The notes: generated by a model from the letters alone, not told the origin. A DNA stretch of 64,000 nucleotides from Cohnella sp. CFH 77786 (GCF_019400745.1 NZ_WJIB01000013.1:93610-157609), one strand, 5' to 3'; shown: positions 27,719-36,761, counted from the stretch's first letter. Translations and numbers: made by a program.

Positions 27719-27911
27719 GTTTAAGCCTGTTTGGCGAGCTTAACTCTACCAACCGGTTCGAATCTTGATAGCTTACGCCTGTCTCGCGAGCTTAACTTCT
27801 CCAACAGCGCCGAAGCACCCGAGTTAAGCCTGTCGTGGGCTTAACTTCTCCAACAGCGGCGAAGCGCCGAATGATAAGCCTGTCCGGCGAGCTTAGCCTC
27901 GACCACCAAGC
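27719..27911. repeat. Four tandem 50-52-bp hairpin repeats
   Basis: Units begin near 27719, 27770, 27822 and 27873; the shared GCCTGT falls at 27725, 27777, 27828 and 27878. Each unit has TTAAGCCTGT...GAGCTTAA; in unit 3 GTTAAGCC (27823-27830) and GGCTTAAC (27838-27845) pair perfectly. Units 2 and 3 also share TTCTCCAACAGCG. The array sits upstream of the kinase gene and accounts for most of this ~430-base gap; the rest (27602-27718) shows no ORF. Confidence 0.8.
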
Positions 27912-27912
27912 G

Positions 27913-27971
27913 AAAAATCCCGCGCCCGGCGGCCGATGCCCATACAGGGACACCGGCGCCGAACGCGGGAT
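27913..27971 (-). terminator. Terminator of the repair/RNA operon
   Basis: Minus strand: ATCCCGCG pairs with CGCGGGAT, with GC-rich inner arms, followed by TTTTT. It lies after the FtsJ-like gene, the last of nine. Confidence 0.75.
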
Positions 27972-28028
27972 GCTTTCCCGGTCCGATACCAAAACCTATA
28001 TCTACATTCCATCATCCGCCTACCGCAA

Positions 28029-29051
28029 CTACGGCTTGCGTCTTACCCACATTGTAACTTCTTCCCGGTTATGAAACAACTGCTTCACCTTGCGGATCTC
28101 GAACCTCTCCGCGTACGCCTCCGTGAGCTCTCGCAGCGTCTGGAACGGCTTGCGGTACATCAGCTTGAGCGTAATGATGCCGGATCCGCCCGCAGACAGC
28201 GCAGGCGCCAGCGCGGTGACGAGCCGGCTCGTCCGGTGCGGGTCCCAGCTCATGTCGCAGACGAGAAGGTCGAACGTCCCCGGCGGGAACGAGAGATCCG
28301 CGGCGTTGCGCTTCAGATGCGTCAGTCTCGGGTGGCCCTTGAGCGAAGGATCCATGTCCGCCGGGTCGACGGCCGTTACTTTCAGCCCGCGCTCGAGCAA
28401 CACGGAAGTCCAGCCCCCGGGGGCCGCGCCCAGATCCAGCGCGTTCGTGAACCGGTCCAGCGGCAGCTTGAACGCTCGCTCCGCTTCCAGAAGCTTAAAC
28501 GCCGCCCGGGACAGAAGCCCTTCTTCCCTGCGGAACCGGACAGCGCCTCCGGGCCAATCCGACAGGTTGTCGCGCGGCTCGGAGCACCCGATGTGCAGCG
28601 TTCTGGCTGCGGCATAGACGGATACGATCCAGTCGGCATCCTGCAGCACCGGCTCGGCGCCCATCTCCCGAACAACGGCCGCCACGATGTCCCTGCCCTC
28701 CGCGGAACTGAACGGAAACGGACTATTCATCGCCTTGCGGACCTGGACGGCAACTTTCCTTCCATCCACTCTCCCGGAAAGCGTCCTGGCGTATTCGGTA
28801 AGCGCTTCGGCCGTACGGTCGCGATCCTCCGTCAGCGGAATTTCCGCTTCTAACGGAAACAGATGCCGGAGAAACACGGGCTCGTCCCGGCGGAGCTCCT
28901 TCAGCCAATCGGCGTCGTCCTCCCTGCCGGTCGAGATGCGGAACGTCTCCCCGGACAACCCGGAGACCGACAAGCGGGGATCGCGCCTGCGCAACTCTTC
29001 CATCGCGTATGCGGCGAATCCCGGATTGGCCGTTCCGATGAACGTCCCCAT
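28029..29051 (-). CDS. THUMP/FtsJ-type RNA 2'-O-methyltransferase (RlmM-like)
   Basis: A 340-residue SAM-dependent methyltransferase. The N-terminal ~160 residues resemble a THUMP-type RNA-binding part. The C-terminal Rossmann domain has LDLGAAPGGWTSVLLERG for SAM, and the K-D-K-E set of 2'-O-methylases is visible: Lys in AAFKLLEAE, Asp in VCDMSWDP, Lys in ITLKLMYRK, Glu in HNREEVTMW. The likely target is rRNA, as for RlmM, but the site is unproven. GGAGG supports the ATG at 29051, two bases after the ABC gene stop. Last gene of the nine-gene run. Confidence 0.82.
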   Translation of the reverse strand: MGTFIGTANPGFAAYAMEELRRRDPRLSVSGLSGETFRISTGREDDADWLKELRRDEPVFLRHLFPLEAEIPLTEDRDRTAEALTEYARTLSGRVDGRKVAVQVRKAMNSPFPFSSAEGRDIVAAVVREMGAEPVLQDADWIVSVYAAARTLHIGCSEPRDNLSDWPGGAVRFRREEGLLSRAAFKLLEAERAFKLPLDRFTNALDLGAAPGGWTSVLLERGLKVTAVDPADMDPSLKGHPRLTHLKRNAADLSFPPGTFDLLVCDMSWDPHRTSRLVTALAPALSAGGSGIITLKLMYRKPFQTLRELTEAYAERFEIRKVKQLFHNREEVTMWVRRKP

Positions 29052-29053
29052 GG

Positions 29054-29827
29054 TCAAGCCTCCCTTCCGACGCGGATCCAAGGACGGCCGTCCACCCAAT
29101 CCACGGCCAAGGGAAGTTCGTACGCTTCGCGGAGGAGCTCAGGCGAAAGCACTTCCCGTTTCGGTCCTTGCGCGGCCATCCGGCCATCGGCCATAAGCGC
29201 GACGTGGGTGAACAGCGGAACGATTTCCTCGATATGGTGCGTTACATAAAGCATGGACATTTCGGGAGAAACCAATCCCGCTAGCGTCTCGAGAAACTTC
29301 TCGCGCTCGAACAGATCGAGTCCCGCGCACGGCTCGTCCAGAATGAGCAGCTCGGGAGACGCCATCATCGTCCGGGCGAGCAGCACTTTCTTGCGCTCTC
29401 CCTGAGACAGCGTTCCGAACGGCTGGCCCGCGGCAGCCAGCAGTCCGGTGCGTTCCAATTCGCGCAGCGCCCGCTCCCTCACTTCCGCGGGGACCTCCTC
29501 GTATAAGCGAAGGTACGCGAACGCCCCACCCGCGACGATTTCCCAGACGGGATCCCGCAACGTGAACTTCTCGATCAGCGACGGGCTGATGTAGCCGATT
29601 TTCTTGCGGACTTCCCTCAAATCCACGGTGCCGTAGCGGTTGCCCAGCACGTCCACCGTTCCGGTCGTCGGAAACAGGTAACCTGCGATCATCTCCAGGA
29701 CGGTCGTTTTGCCGCATCCGTTGCGGCCGAGCAGCGTCCAGTTCTCGCCTTTCCCGATATGCAGGTCGACGCCGCGGAGGATGTCCTTGTCCCCGCGGCG
29801 CAAAGTCAATCGTTCCAAATGGATCAT
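29054..29827 (-). CDS. ABC-type ATPase (YlmA-like), no permease nearby
   Basis: A 257-residue single ATPase domain: Walker A GRNGCGKTT, Q-loop region KKIGYISPSL, signature LSQGERKK (normally LSGGQ), Walker B LLILDEP, switch His in VTHHIEE. No membrane protein gene is present in the operon, so it may work with an unlinked permease or as a soluble ATPase in repair or RNA metabolism. It overlaps the thioredoxin-like gene by ATGA. Confidence 0.85.
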   Translation of the reverse strand: MIHLERLTLRRGDKDILRGVDLHIGKGENWTLLGRNGCGKTTVLEMIAGYLFPTTGTVDVLGNRYGTVDLREVRKKIGYISPSLIEKFTLRDPVWEIVAGGAFAYLRLYEEVPAEVRERALRELERTGLLAAAGQPFGTLSQGERKKVLLARTMMASPELLILDEPCAGLDLFEREKFLETLAGLVSPEMSMLYVTHHIEEIVPLFTHVALMADGRMAAQGPKREVLSPELLREAYELPLAVDWVDGRPWIRVGREA

Positions 29828-30159
29828 GGCAGTTTGGTCCTCCCCCGTAAATCCGCCGATCGCAAACGTTCTAGCAATTCCGTGACCGACCCGAAGCGGT
29901 AGTGTTTCCGGACGCCTCCGTCCGGCCGTTTGATCAGCAGGCACGGCACGCTTTCGATCCGGAACGTCTGCGCGAGGTCCGGCATGATGTTCAAATTCGC
30001 CGCGGCCAGCGGAAGCTCCGGCATCATTGCCTGGACGACCTCCATCATCCGCCGCGCCGCCTTGCAAGTCCCGCAAAGCGGCGTATGTACGAGTACGGCG
30101 AGCGGTCCCGGCGCCGCCGTCCATTCCCTCCGCCATTCGGACGGTTCCCATTCACGCAC
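29824..30159 (-). CDS. Thioredoxin-family protein
   Basis: A 111-residue thioredoxin-fold protein with the redox motif HTPLCGTCKAARR and the cis-proline segment IESVPCLLI. It lacks a signal peptide and is presumably a cytoplasmic thiol oxidoreductase. I choose the GTG at 30159, which has GGAGG nine bases before it and overlaps the cREC gene by eight bases; an ATG at 30168 lies directly against the same GGAGG, and 30198 has none. Confidence 0.78.
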   Translation of the reverse strand: MREWEPSEWRREWTAAPGPLAVLVHTPLCGTCKAARRMMEVVQAMMPELPLAAANLNIMPDLAQTFRIESVPCLLIKRPDGGVRKHYRFGSVTELLERLRSADLRGRTKLP

Positions 30160-30502
30160 GGCGCCCATCCTCCGCGGCGGCCGCGGCTTGCAGGACATCC
30201 GCCGGCATCGGGCCGTCGTGCACGCTCACGCCGGCGGGAGCGGCCGCCCGAAGCTCGCGGGCCATATATTCCCTGCCCAGCTTGCTGGAGGAGTGAACGT
30301 AAATTTCCTTCGGGTACTTGCCGCTTACGATGATGCCGCGCACGACTTCCGAACCGTTCGGCTGTCCGTAGCCGAGATCGTAATCCAGCGAGAGAATGCC
30401 GACCTCGCACTCGGCCAGCAGCAGCAGGCACTCTTCCGCCGTCCGCGCGGCAACGAACCCCGGAGGACAAGGACGCAAATCGTCCAAAAACACGTTGATC
30501 AT
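30152..30502 (-). CDS. Cyclic-phosphate-processing receiver-domain protein (cREC-like)
   Basis: A 116-residue protein: MINVFLDDLRPCPPGF at the start, LSLDYDLGYG in the middle, GSEVVRGIIV, and IYVHSSSKLGREYM near 70. These match the receiver-like family described computationally as processing cyclic phosphates, with acidic residues like a response-regulator pocket plus an added His (VHSS). It has no output domain. It is coupled by ATGA to nfo upstream and overlaps the thioredoxin gene. A role on 2',3'-cyclic-phosphate RNA ends is inferred from the family name and the repair context. Confidence 0.7.
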   Translation of the reverse strand: MINVFLDDLRPCPPGFVAARTAEECLLLLAECEVGILSLDYDLGYGQPNGSEVVRGIIVSGKYPKEIYVHSSSKLGREYMARELRAAAPAGVSVHDGPMPADVLQAAAAAEDGRRA

Positions 30503-31338
30503 GGGTCAGACTCCTCCCCCCAACGTTTCACTAAAGCCATTTGTTGCCGATGCGTGCCGTCTTCTTCGGCCGGAGTTTCCAGGATCAGAGGCACGCGCCG
30601 GATACCGGGCGCCGACAAGAGCTCGCGGAACCCTTCTTCCCCGATCCAGCCCTCCCCGATGGCGGCATGACGGTCCTTGCGCGAACCGGAAGGATAGCGG
30701 GAGTCGTTCAGATGCACAGCCTCCAGCGCGTCCCAATAGCCGAGCGATCCCGCCCGTTCCGCGAACGCCGTCCAGCCGCCGGGTTTCCACCCGCCGCTGG
30801 CGAACAGATGGCACGTATCGAGGCAGAACCCGATTTTGCCGGGGGAATCGCACAGGTTGCGGATCTGAACCAGCTCTTCCGGCGTCGTGCCGATGTCCCC
30901 GTGATCCCCCGCCAGATTTTCGAGCAGCACCTTTGCTTTTCCCGTCCACGCGGAAGTCACGGCGTTCAACCATTGAATGATATTCCGATAGCCCTGCAGC
31001 GGATCCTTGCCCTTGTAAACCCCGAAATGGACGACGACGCCGACCGAGCCGCACGCCTCCGCGATGTCCAAATCGTTCAGCGTCGACAACGCCATCTTCC
31101 GAGCCGCTTCCCCTTCCGCCGCGGGATTGACCGGATACGGGCCGTGGGCGACCGAGGTAACGCCGTTCGTCCGGCACCAGTCGGCGCAGGCTTCCGCGTC
31201 CCGACGGTCGAAGGCTTTGACGTTCAGGCTCCTCGGATTTTTGGGGAAATACTGAAACGCGTTTCCTCCCGTGGCGACGGCAACGCGGGCAGCGCCGCGA
31301 TATCCGTCCCTCGTGCTGACGTGCGCTCCGATCCGCAT
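30499..31338 (-). CDS. nfo: Endonuclease IV (AP endonuclease)
   Basis: A 279-residue TIM-barrel AP endonuclease that cuts 5' of abasic sites. Metal ligands are visible in order: His in VAHGPY, His in VVHFGVYKG, Glu in VLLENLAG, Asp/His in CLDTCHLFASG, His in AVHLNDSR, Asp-His in SRKDRHAAIGEG, and Glu in LILETPAEE. Length is typical. It begins three bases after mutM and ends overlapping the cREC gene. Fpg leaves strand breaks whose ends need an enzyme of this kind, so the pairing is functional. Confidence 0.95.
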   Translation of the reverse strand: MRIGAHVSTRDGYRGAARVAVATGGNAFQYFPKNPRSLNVKAFDRRDAEACADWCRTNGVTSVAHGPYPVNPAAEGEAARKMALSTLNDLDIAEACGSVGVVVHFGVYKGKDPLQGYRNIIQWLNAVTSAWTGKAKVLLENLAGDHGDIGTTPEELVQIRNLCDSPGKIGFCLDTCHLFASGGWKPGGWTAFAERAGSLGYWDALEAVHLNDSRYPSGSRKDRHAAIGEGWIGEEGFRELLSAPGIRRVPLILETPAEEDGTHRQQMALVKRWGEESDP

Positions 31339-31341
31339 GCG

Positions 31342-32160
31342 TTATCCCGACCTTTGGCAATGGGGACAGTAGAAGGCTTTGCGTCCGGAAATTTCCCCTT
31401 TCACGACCTTCGTCCCGCAGCGGACGCAAGGCTCTCCTTCGCGGTCATAGACACGGCAGCGTGGGTCGAATCCGCCCGTCAGCTTGTCGTCCGGCGTAAG
31501 CGGGCGGTCCATGTAGCCTCCGTATTCGGCGGCCTCCTCCAGCACCCTCCTCATCGAAGCGAACAGCCGGTCCGAGGCTTCCCGATCCAAAGAAGGAACG
31601 GGGGTTTCCGGATGAATTCCCGATTCGAAACAAATCTCGTCGCTGTAGCAATTGCCGATGCCGGACACGAGCTTCTGGTCCGTCAAGGCCGGCTTCAGTT
31701 TGCCCCGTCTCGCCGACAACCGGCCGTAGAACGTTTCCGGCGTCAGCCGGGGGTCGAACGGATCCGGACCCAACTCTTTGAGCTGCTCCAGCACTTGTTT
31801 GGCGCTCAAACGATGCAAGTAGCCGAGCCTCAGTCCGCCGAAATACAGGTTCTCCCCGCCAGCGAATCCGAGAATGACTTGAAACTCGCCGTCCTCTTTC
31901 GGCCCCTCGGCGCCGTAAGCAAGCCAACCGCCGAGCATAAGATGGAGCAGCAGGCGATTGCCGTCGTCGAGGTGGAGGATCAGCTGCTTGCCCTTCCGCT
32001 CCACGAACAGGATTCGGCGGCCTGTCAGCGCGGCTCGGAACGTGTCTTCCGGCTCGTTAACCGACTTGGCGCGGTTCACCGCGACCCGGGTGATGATTTG
32101 GCCGCACAGCCGCTCGTTCAGCAGCTTGCGGTACGTTTCCATTTCCGGCCATTCCGGCAT
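31342..32160 (-). CDS. mutM: Formamidopyrimidine-DNA glycosylase
   Basis: A 272-residue bifunctional glycosylase/AP lyase for oxidised purines. The mature N-terminus is PEWPEMET with catalytic Pro2 and Glu3, Lys in ERKGKQLIL, the H2TH helix region KLVSGIGNCYSDE, and a C-terminal zinc finger CVRCGTK...FYCPHC. The open frame extends upstream, but the conserved N-terminus fixes the start at 32160. Confidence 0.95.
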   Translation of the reverse strand: MPEWPEMETYRKLLNERLCGQIITRVAVNRAKSVNEPEDTFRAALTGRRILFVERKGKQLILHLDDGNRLLLHLMLGGWLAYGAEGPKEDGEFQVILGFAGGENLYFGGLRLGYLHRLSAKQVLEQLKELGPDPFDPRLTPETFYGRLSARRGKLKPALTDQKLVSGIGNCYSDEICFESGIHPETPVPSLDREASDRLFASMRRVLEEAAEYGGYMDRPLTPDDKLTGGFDPRCRVYDREGEPCVRCGTKVVKGEISGRKAFYCPHCQRSG

Positions 32161-32192
32161 GACGCTCTTCCCTTCGTATGTCTTGGCTGCGA

Positions 32193-33038
32193 TTACGGCA
32201 GCATGAATTCCAATTCGTCCAATCCGGCGCATACCGCGTCCGGGAAGACGCCGGCCGACCGGCACCGCGCCTCCCAATCCCCGGCCGAGCACAGGCCGGT
32301 CAAGGTCAGAACGGAGGGGCAACCGACCCGGACGGCAGCCGCGATATCCGTAGCGGGATTGTCGCCGACGACCCAGGCTTCCTCCGGGCGAACCCCGGCC
32401 CGCTCCAGCGCGTAATCCATCAGAATCGAGGACGGCTTGCCGATGACGACGGGTTCTATGCCGGACGCGGCCCGCAGCGCTGCACCCAGACTGCCGGCTC
32501 CCGGCCGCAAACCCCCGTCCGTCGGCAGCAGGAGGTCGGGGTTGGTCAGGATGTACGCGGCACCGTCCAGCAAATGGCGGACGGCGGCCGCCAGCTTCCC
32601 ATAGTGGAATTCGCGGTCGATTCCCTGCACGACGAGGTCCGCCGGCCCGTTATCCCCTTCGCTCAGTATGCGGATGCCGGCTTCGGCTAACGCCTCCCTC
32701 AGCCCGGCTTCCCCGATCGCGAAGGCGCGGCTGCCGGGATGATGCCGCTTCGCGTAGTCCGCCGCAGCCAACGCGGAAGTGACCACCTGGCGAGGCGCGG
32801 CGGGAATGCCGAGACGAACGAGATGCTCCGCCACTTCTCCGGGCGTCCTGGAGGAATTGTTGGTCACGAACCAGCAAGGAATCCCGGCATCCGCGAGCCG
32901 AGTAATCAGACGGTCCGCGCCCGGCACGCGCTCTCCTCCCCGGTACAGCGTTCCGTCCAGGTCGAACAGGATCGCCCGGGGCGCGGGCAGCGGCTTCTTC
33001 ATCGCGCAGACGCCCTTCCCCCGTTCATGCATACTCAT
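32193..33038 (-). CDS. HAD-IIA phosphatase (NagD/p-nitrophenylphosphatase type)
   Basis: A 281-residue HAD hydrolase with FDLDGTLYRG, FVTNNSSRT, a C2 cap domain, VIGKPSS with the motif III lysine, and VGDNPATDI. AGGAGG lies eight bases before the ATG at 33038, which overlaps mrfB by 14 bases. NagD relatives dephosphorylate small nucleotides or sugar phosphates; in this repair operon a nucleotide-sanitising role is possible but unproven. Confidence 0.85.
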   Translation of the reverse strand: MSMHERGKGVCAMKKPLPAPRAILFDLDGTLYRGGERVPGADRLITRLADAGIPCWFVTNNSSRTPGEVAEHLVRLGIPAAPRQVVTSALAAADYAKRHHPGSRAFAIGEAGLREALAEAGIRILSEGDNGPADLVVQGIDREFHYGKLAAAVRHLLDGAAYILTNPDLLLPTDGGLRPGAGSLGAALRAASGIEPVVIGKPSSILMDYALERAGVRPEEAWVVGDNPATDIAAAVRVGCPSVLTLTGLCSAGDWEARCRSAGVFPDAVCAGLDELEFMLP

Positions 33039-34479
33039 GCGGTAATCCTCCTGCTTGTTGTTCGGTCAAATCGGGCCTTCCTCTCCCGGCGTTCAGGTCG
33101 AAGGACTCCCGGTACAGCTTACGGTTCAGCCGCTCGATTCGCTTCTCCAAGCTCGCTTTCAGCTCCCGGAACTGGGACGGGGTCCGGAGCAGCGACAAAC
33201 GGCGGCGGACCAGCTCCAGCGCCGCTTCCGCGTAGCCCAACGCGGCGCCGTAGTCCTTGGCCCGGTGCTCGTAATAAATCGCGAGCTCAAGATGGGCGTC
33301 CGTTCTTGGCAGCCTCGCCTTCTCCGCCAGCTCCGCGGCCCGTTTCCAGAGGGGAACCGCCCTTTCCCATTTGCCGAGACGTTTGTACTTCGCCGCAAGC
33401 GCGAGGCGGAAGCCGGTCTCGCTTCCGGAGGCTGCCGGTGCTTCTTCTGCCAGCGAATCGTACAGCCGCCGCGCCTCCTCCGGTTGCCCGTGCCGCTCCA
33501 GCCAAGCGCCGGTGCGGAACCGCTCCTCCGCGTCCGCCGGATCGGGAGCGGCGGATCCGAGTCCTCCTCCGAGCAGATGGCCGAAATGGATCGCCAGCGC
33601 CGCCAGCGTCAGCACGTCCTTCTCATTATGGACATACACGCCTTCCAGATGCTCCGGATTGCCGTCCCGCAAATACCGCATGTAGAGCTCCGGCGCCAGC
33701 GCGCCGGAAACGTCGGGTCCGCGCGCGATGCCGAGCCTCTCCTCCTCCACGATGCCGAGCCGGCATGACGGGAGCGTGTTTTTCCATAGCGCCCGCGAAG
33801 GATGAAGGAAATCCAAATGGCCGGGCTCGGGTCCGCTGCGCCGCCAGCCGTTCAGGATAAACCGGCCCACAAGCACCGGCCAATCGAATGAACGCCCGTT
33901 GTAAGTGGCCAAATGCGTCACCCCGTCGAACTTGCCGGTCAGCCACGTCAGCATCGCCCGCTCTTCCCCGGGGTCCCGGATGAGCCCCTGCTCGACGACG
34001 AACGCTGCCTCGGTGCAGCTTCCGATGCCGATCATGAACGGCACGTTCCCCGCGCCCACGCCGAGTCCCGTCGTTTCCGTATCGAGGAACAGCAGTCCCC
34101 GGAAAGTCGGAATCGGTGCATCCGCCGTCTCCGAATCGCGGCTCCCTCGGCTTGTGCTTCTTGTCTTGCCGTTCTGCCGGCAAGCGACAGGGTGCAGCCG
34201 GGGCGCGCAAGCGATCAATTCCTCCAAGCCGTACCTGCCGTGACGGTACGGGAACGGATAGACGATTCGCCGCAACAGGAACGTGCCGGCATCATTCGTC
34301 ATTTCCTCGACCCCGAGCTTGCGGAACGCCTCGTGGAGTCCCGTATTCCCCGGCGGCGCAGGCGGAACCGCGTCCGATCCGCCATGCTCTTCCCTTTCGG
34401 CCGGATCCGCCCCTCCGGCGCTCTCGGCCGCCTTCGCCGCCGCTCGCAGCCGCTCCAGCCTTTCCTTGAGGCCGCTCAT
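33025..34479 (-). CDS. mrfB: DEDD-type 3'-5' exonuclease with TPR region (MrfB/YprB)
   Basis: A 484-residue protein. A RNase H-like exonuclease core (~125-300) has FLDTETTGLG, YNGRSFDWPVL and VHNEKDVLTL as the D-E-D-D residues. A C-terminal helical part (~320-440) looks like TPRs (AEERFRTGAWLERHGQPEEARRLY). In B. subtilis YprB is the mitomycin repair factor working with YprA. The start forms ATGA with mrfA's stop. Confidence 0.88.
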   Translation of the reverse strand: MSGLKERLERLRAAAKAAESAGGADPAEREEHGGSDAVPPAPPGNTGLHEAFRKLGVEEMTNDAGTFLLRRIVYPFPYRHGRYGLEELIACAPRLHPVACRQNGKTRSTSRGSRDSETADAPIPTFRGLLFLDTETTGLGVGAGNVPFMIGIGSCTEAAFVVEQGLIRDPGEERAMLTWLTGKFDGVTHLATYNGRSFDWPVLVGRFILNGWRRSGPEPGHLDFLHPSRALWKNTLPSCRLGIVEEERLGIARGPDVSGALAPELYMRYLRDGNPEHLEGVYVHNEKDVLTLAALAIHFGHLLGGGLGSAAPDPADAEERFRTGAWLERHGQPEEARRLYDSLAEEAPAASGSETGFRLALAAKYKRLGKWERAVPLWKRAAELAEKARLPRTDAHLELAIYYEHRAKDYGAALGYAEAALELVRRRLSLLRTPSQFRELKASLEKRIERLNRKLYRESFDLNAGRGRPDLTEQQAGGLPHEYA

Positions 34480-36761
34480 GACCGAACCCCGATCCCTTCC
34501 AAGAGCGACAACGCCAAATCCTTGCCGAGCAGCCCGACTTCCTCGATCGGCCCGACGCAGGCGGGACAGCCGCTCAGGCAGCCGCAGCCCCGGATCAGGT
34601 GCCCCGCCTCCTTCAGAATCTCGTCGTGCAGCTCGTACAGCCGCTGGCTGAGCCCGATGCCGCCGGGATAACGGTCATAGAAATAGATCGTCGGCTTCTT
34701 GTTGTGGACAGCCTTCACCTGCGGAACGACGCGGATGTCCTGCGGATCGCACATCAGATGCAGCGGAGCCAGATGCACGAGCACGTTGGCCAAGCCGAGC
34801 AGCGCCATCTGCATGTCGTTCGCCGACCGTTTGGCCGTCTCCTCCTCCGAGAACGAGAACCAGTATCCGCTCGTGTGCAGCTCCTCTTCAGGCAAGTGGA
34901 TGGGTCCCGAACCGATGTTCTCGTGCGTCCTCAGGCGGATTTTTTTGAAAATGGTCGGTTTGGCCGTCACCATCACCTCGCCGTATTGGCGGAGCAGCGG
35001 TCCCTCCAGCTGTTCCCGGTCGACGTGCAGCACCTTCAGTTCCGTAGCGAGGTTGGCATCCGTGAAATAGTCGACGTTCACTTCGCGGACGTAAGCCTTC
35101 TTCTCGGGGTAGTCCAGCTTCTCCACCTGGTATTGTACCCCTTCGTGCAAGTAAATCGCTTCCTCGTGGATGAGCGTGGGGGCGCCGAACCGGTCGACCT
35201 CGCCGATGACGCGGTGCCCTTCGGTCACGTCGATGATGACGAAGTTCTCCTGGGCGGCCGACCGAAGCGAGATGTTATGGGCGGGGAACCCTTGCTCCAT
35301 CCAGTACCAGCGCGTGCCGACCCGGTGCAGCACCTTCTCTTCGGCGAGAAACTCGAGCAGGTCCGACAGCTTTTCTTCTCCGAACGTATCGCCTTCCTCG
35401 AACGGCAGCTCGTAAGCCGCGCATTTGACATGGTCGAGCAGAATGAGCAGGTTGTCCGGATGGATCCGCGCTTCCTCCGGCGGCCTCCCGAGGAAGTAGT
35501 CCGGGTTCTGGATCAAATACTGATCGAGCGGATTCGAGCTCGCGACGAGGAATGTCACGGAGCTCCCGTGCCGCCGTCCCGCCCGTCCCGACTGCTGCCA
35601 CGTGCTGGCGATCGACCCGGGGTAGCCGTTCAGGACGCACGCTTGCAGCTGGCCGATGTCGATGCCGAGCTCGAGCGCGTTCGTGCTGACGACCCCGCGG
35701 ATTTCGCCGTTGCGGAGCCCCCGCTCGATCTCCCGCCTCAGCTTGGGCAAATAGCCGCCCCGGTAGCCGCGGATCGATTTCGGACCGAGCTCCCGCTTGA
35801 CCAGCTCCTGCAAATACGTCAGAAGGATTTCCACCCGGACGCGGCTGCGGGCAAACACGATCGTCTGGATGCCGTCCTTGAGCAGAGACCCGGCCAGCTT
35901 CTGCGACTCCAGCACGCTGCTGCGGCGAATGCCCAGCTGCTTGTTCACGACGGGAGGATTGTAGAACACGAGATGCTTCTCCCCGGCCGGCGCGCCGTTA
36001 TCGTCGTTCAAGTCCACGGGACCCCCGACGAGGCGTTCGGCATGCTCGCGGGGGTTGCGGATCGTCGCGGACGCGCACAGGAATTGCGGGCTGCTTCCGT
36101 AAAACTTGCAAATCCGTTTCAGCCTGCGGATGACGTTCGCGACATGGCTCCCGAAAACCCCTCGATACGCATGCAGCTCGTCGATCACGATAAACCGGAT
36201 ATTTTCGAACAGTTTGACCCATTTCGTATGATGCGGCAGGATGGCGGAATGCAGCATGTCCGGGTTCGTCACCACGATATGGCCGGCGTTCCGGATCGCC
36301 TGGCGGACGGTCGGCGGCGTGTCCCCGTCGTATGTATGCGTCTTGATGTCCGCTTCCATCCAATTGGCGAGCTCTTGGAGCTCCGCGACCTGGTCCTGGG
36401 CCAGCGCTTTCGTCGGGAACAAATACAGCGCGCGGGCGCTATCGTCATGGAGCAGCGTCTGGAGCACCGGCAGGTTGTAGCACAGCGTTTTGCCGGAAGC
36501 CGTCGGAGTAACGGTGACGACGTTCCTCCCGGCGGCAACGCTGCGGAATGCGGCCGCTTGGTGCGTGTAAAGCTCGCCGATCCCTTTGGCGGCCAGGGCT
36601 TCCTTGAGCTTGGGATGGATTTCGTCCGGCAACGGAACGGTCCGGGACGGACGGGCCGGCTGCGTATGCCAGTACGTCACGTTCTCCATGATGTCCTGCC
36701 GGGTACGCAAAAACGCAAGCCACTCTTCCATCGACTCGGTTTTGCCCGTCAAACGGTTCAC
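34476..36761 (-). CDS. mrfA: DEXH-box DNA helicase MrfA/YprA with C-terminal zinc-cysteine domain
   Basis: A 761-residue helicase. It has Q-motif/Walker A TPTASGKTLCYNLP, DELHAYRG box, CASATIRNP (motif III), IVFARSR, then motifs V/VI TNALELGIDIG and QQSGRAGRR. The DUF1998-type C-terminus ends with RGCGCLSGCPACVG, the four cysteines proposed to bind zinc. MrfA unwinds DNA in UvrABC-independent mitomycin repair in B. subtilis. I choose the GTG at 36761, which has GGGAGG eight bases before it; the ATG nine codons later lacks one. It heads a nine-gene run. Confidence 0.92.
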   Translation of the reverse strand: MNRLTGKTESMEEWLAFLRTRQDIMENVTYWHTQPARPSRTVPLPDEIHPKLKEALAAKGIGELYTHQAAAFRSVAAGRNVVTVTPTASGKTLCYNLPVLQTLLHDDSARALYLFPTKALAQDQVAELQELANWMEADIKTHTYDGDTPPTVRQAIRNAGHIVVTNPDMLHSAILPHHTKWVKLFENIRFIVIDELHAYRGVFGSHVANVIRRLKRICKFYGSSPQFLCASATIRNPREHAERLVGGPVDLNDDNGAPAGEKHLVFYNPPVVNKQLGIRRSSVLESQKLAGSLLKDGIQTIVFARSRVRVEILLTYLQELVKRELGPKSIRGYRGGYLPKLRREIERGLRNGEIRGVVSTNALELGIDIGQLQACVLNGYPGSIASTWQQSGRAGRRHGSSVTFLVASSNPLDQYLIQNPDYFLGRPPEEARIHPDNLLILLDHVKCAAYELPFEEGDTFGEEKLSDLLEFLAEEKVLHRVGTRWYWMEQGFPAHNISLRSAAQENFVIIDVTEGHRVIGEVDRFGAPTLIHEEAIYLHEGVQYQVEKLDYPEKKAYVREVNVDYFTDANLATELKVLHVDREQLEGPLLRQYGEVMVTAKPTIFKKIRLRTHENIGSGPIHLPEEELHTSGYWFSFSEEETAKRSANDMQMALLGLANVLVHLAPLHLMCDPQDIRVVPQVKAVHNKKPTIYFYDRYPGGIGLSQRLYELHDEILKEAGHLIRGCGCLSGCPACVGPIEEVGLLGKDLALSLLEGIGVRS

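Noticed and set aside
27719..27911. CRISPR array
   Set aside because: Units have diverged dyads, near-conserved linkers and no unique spacers; no cas genes are present.
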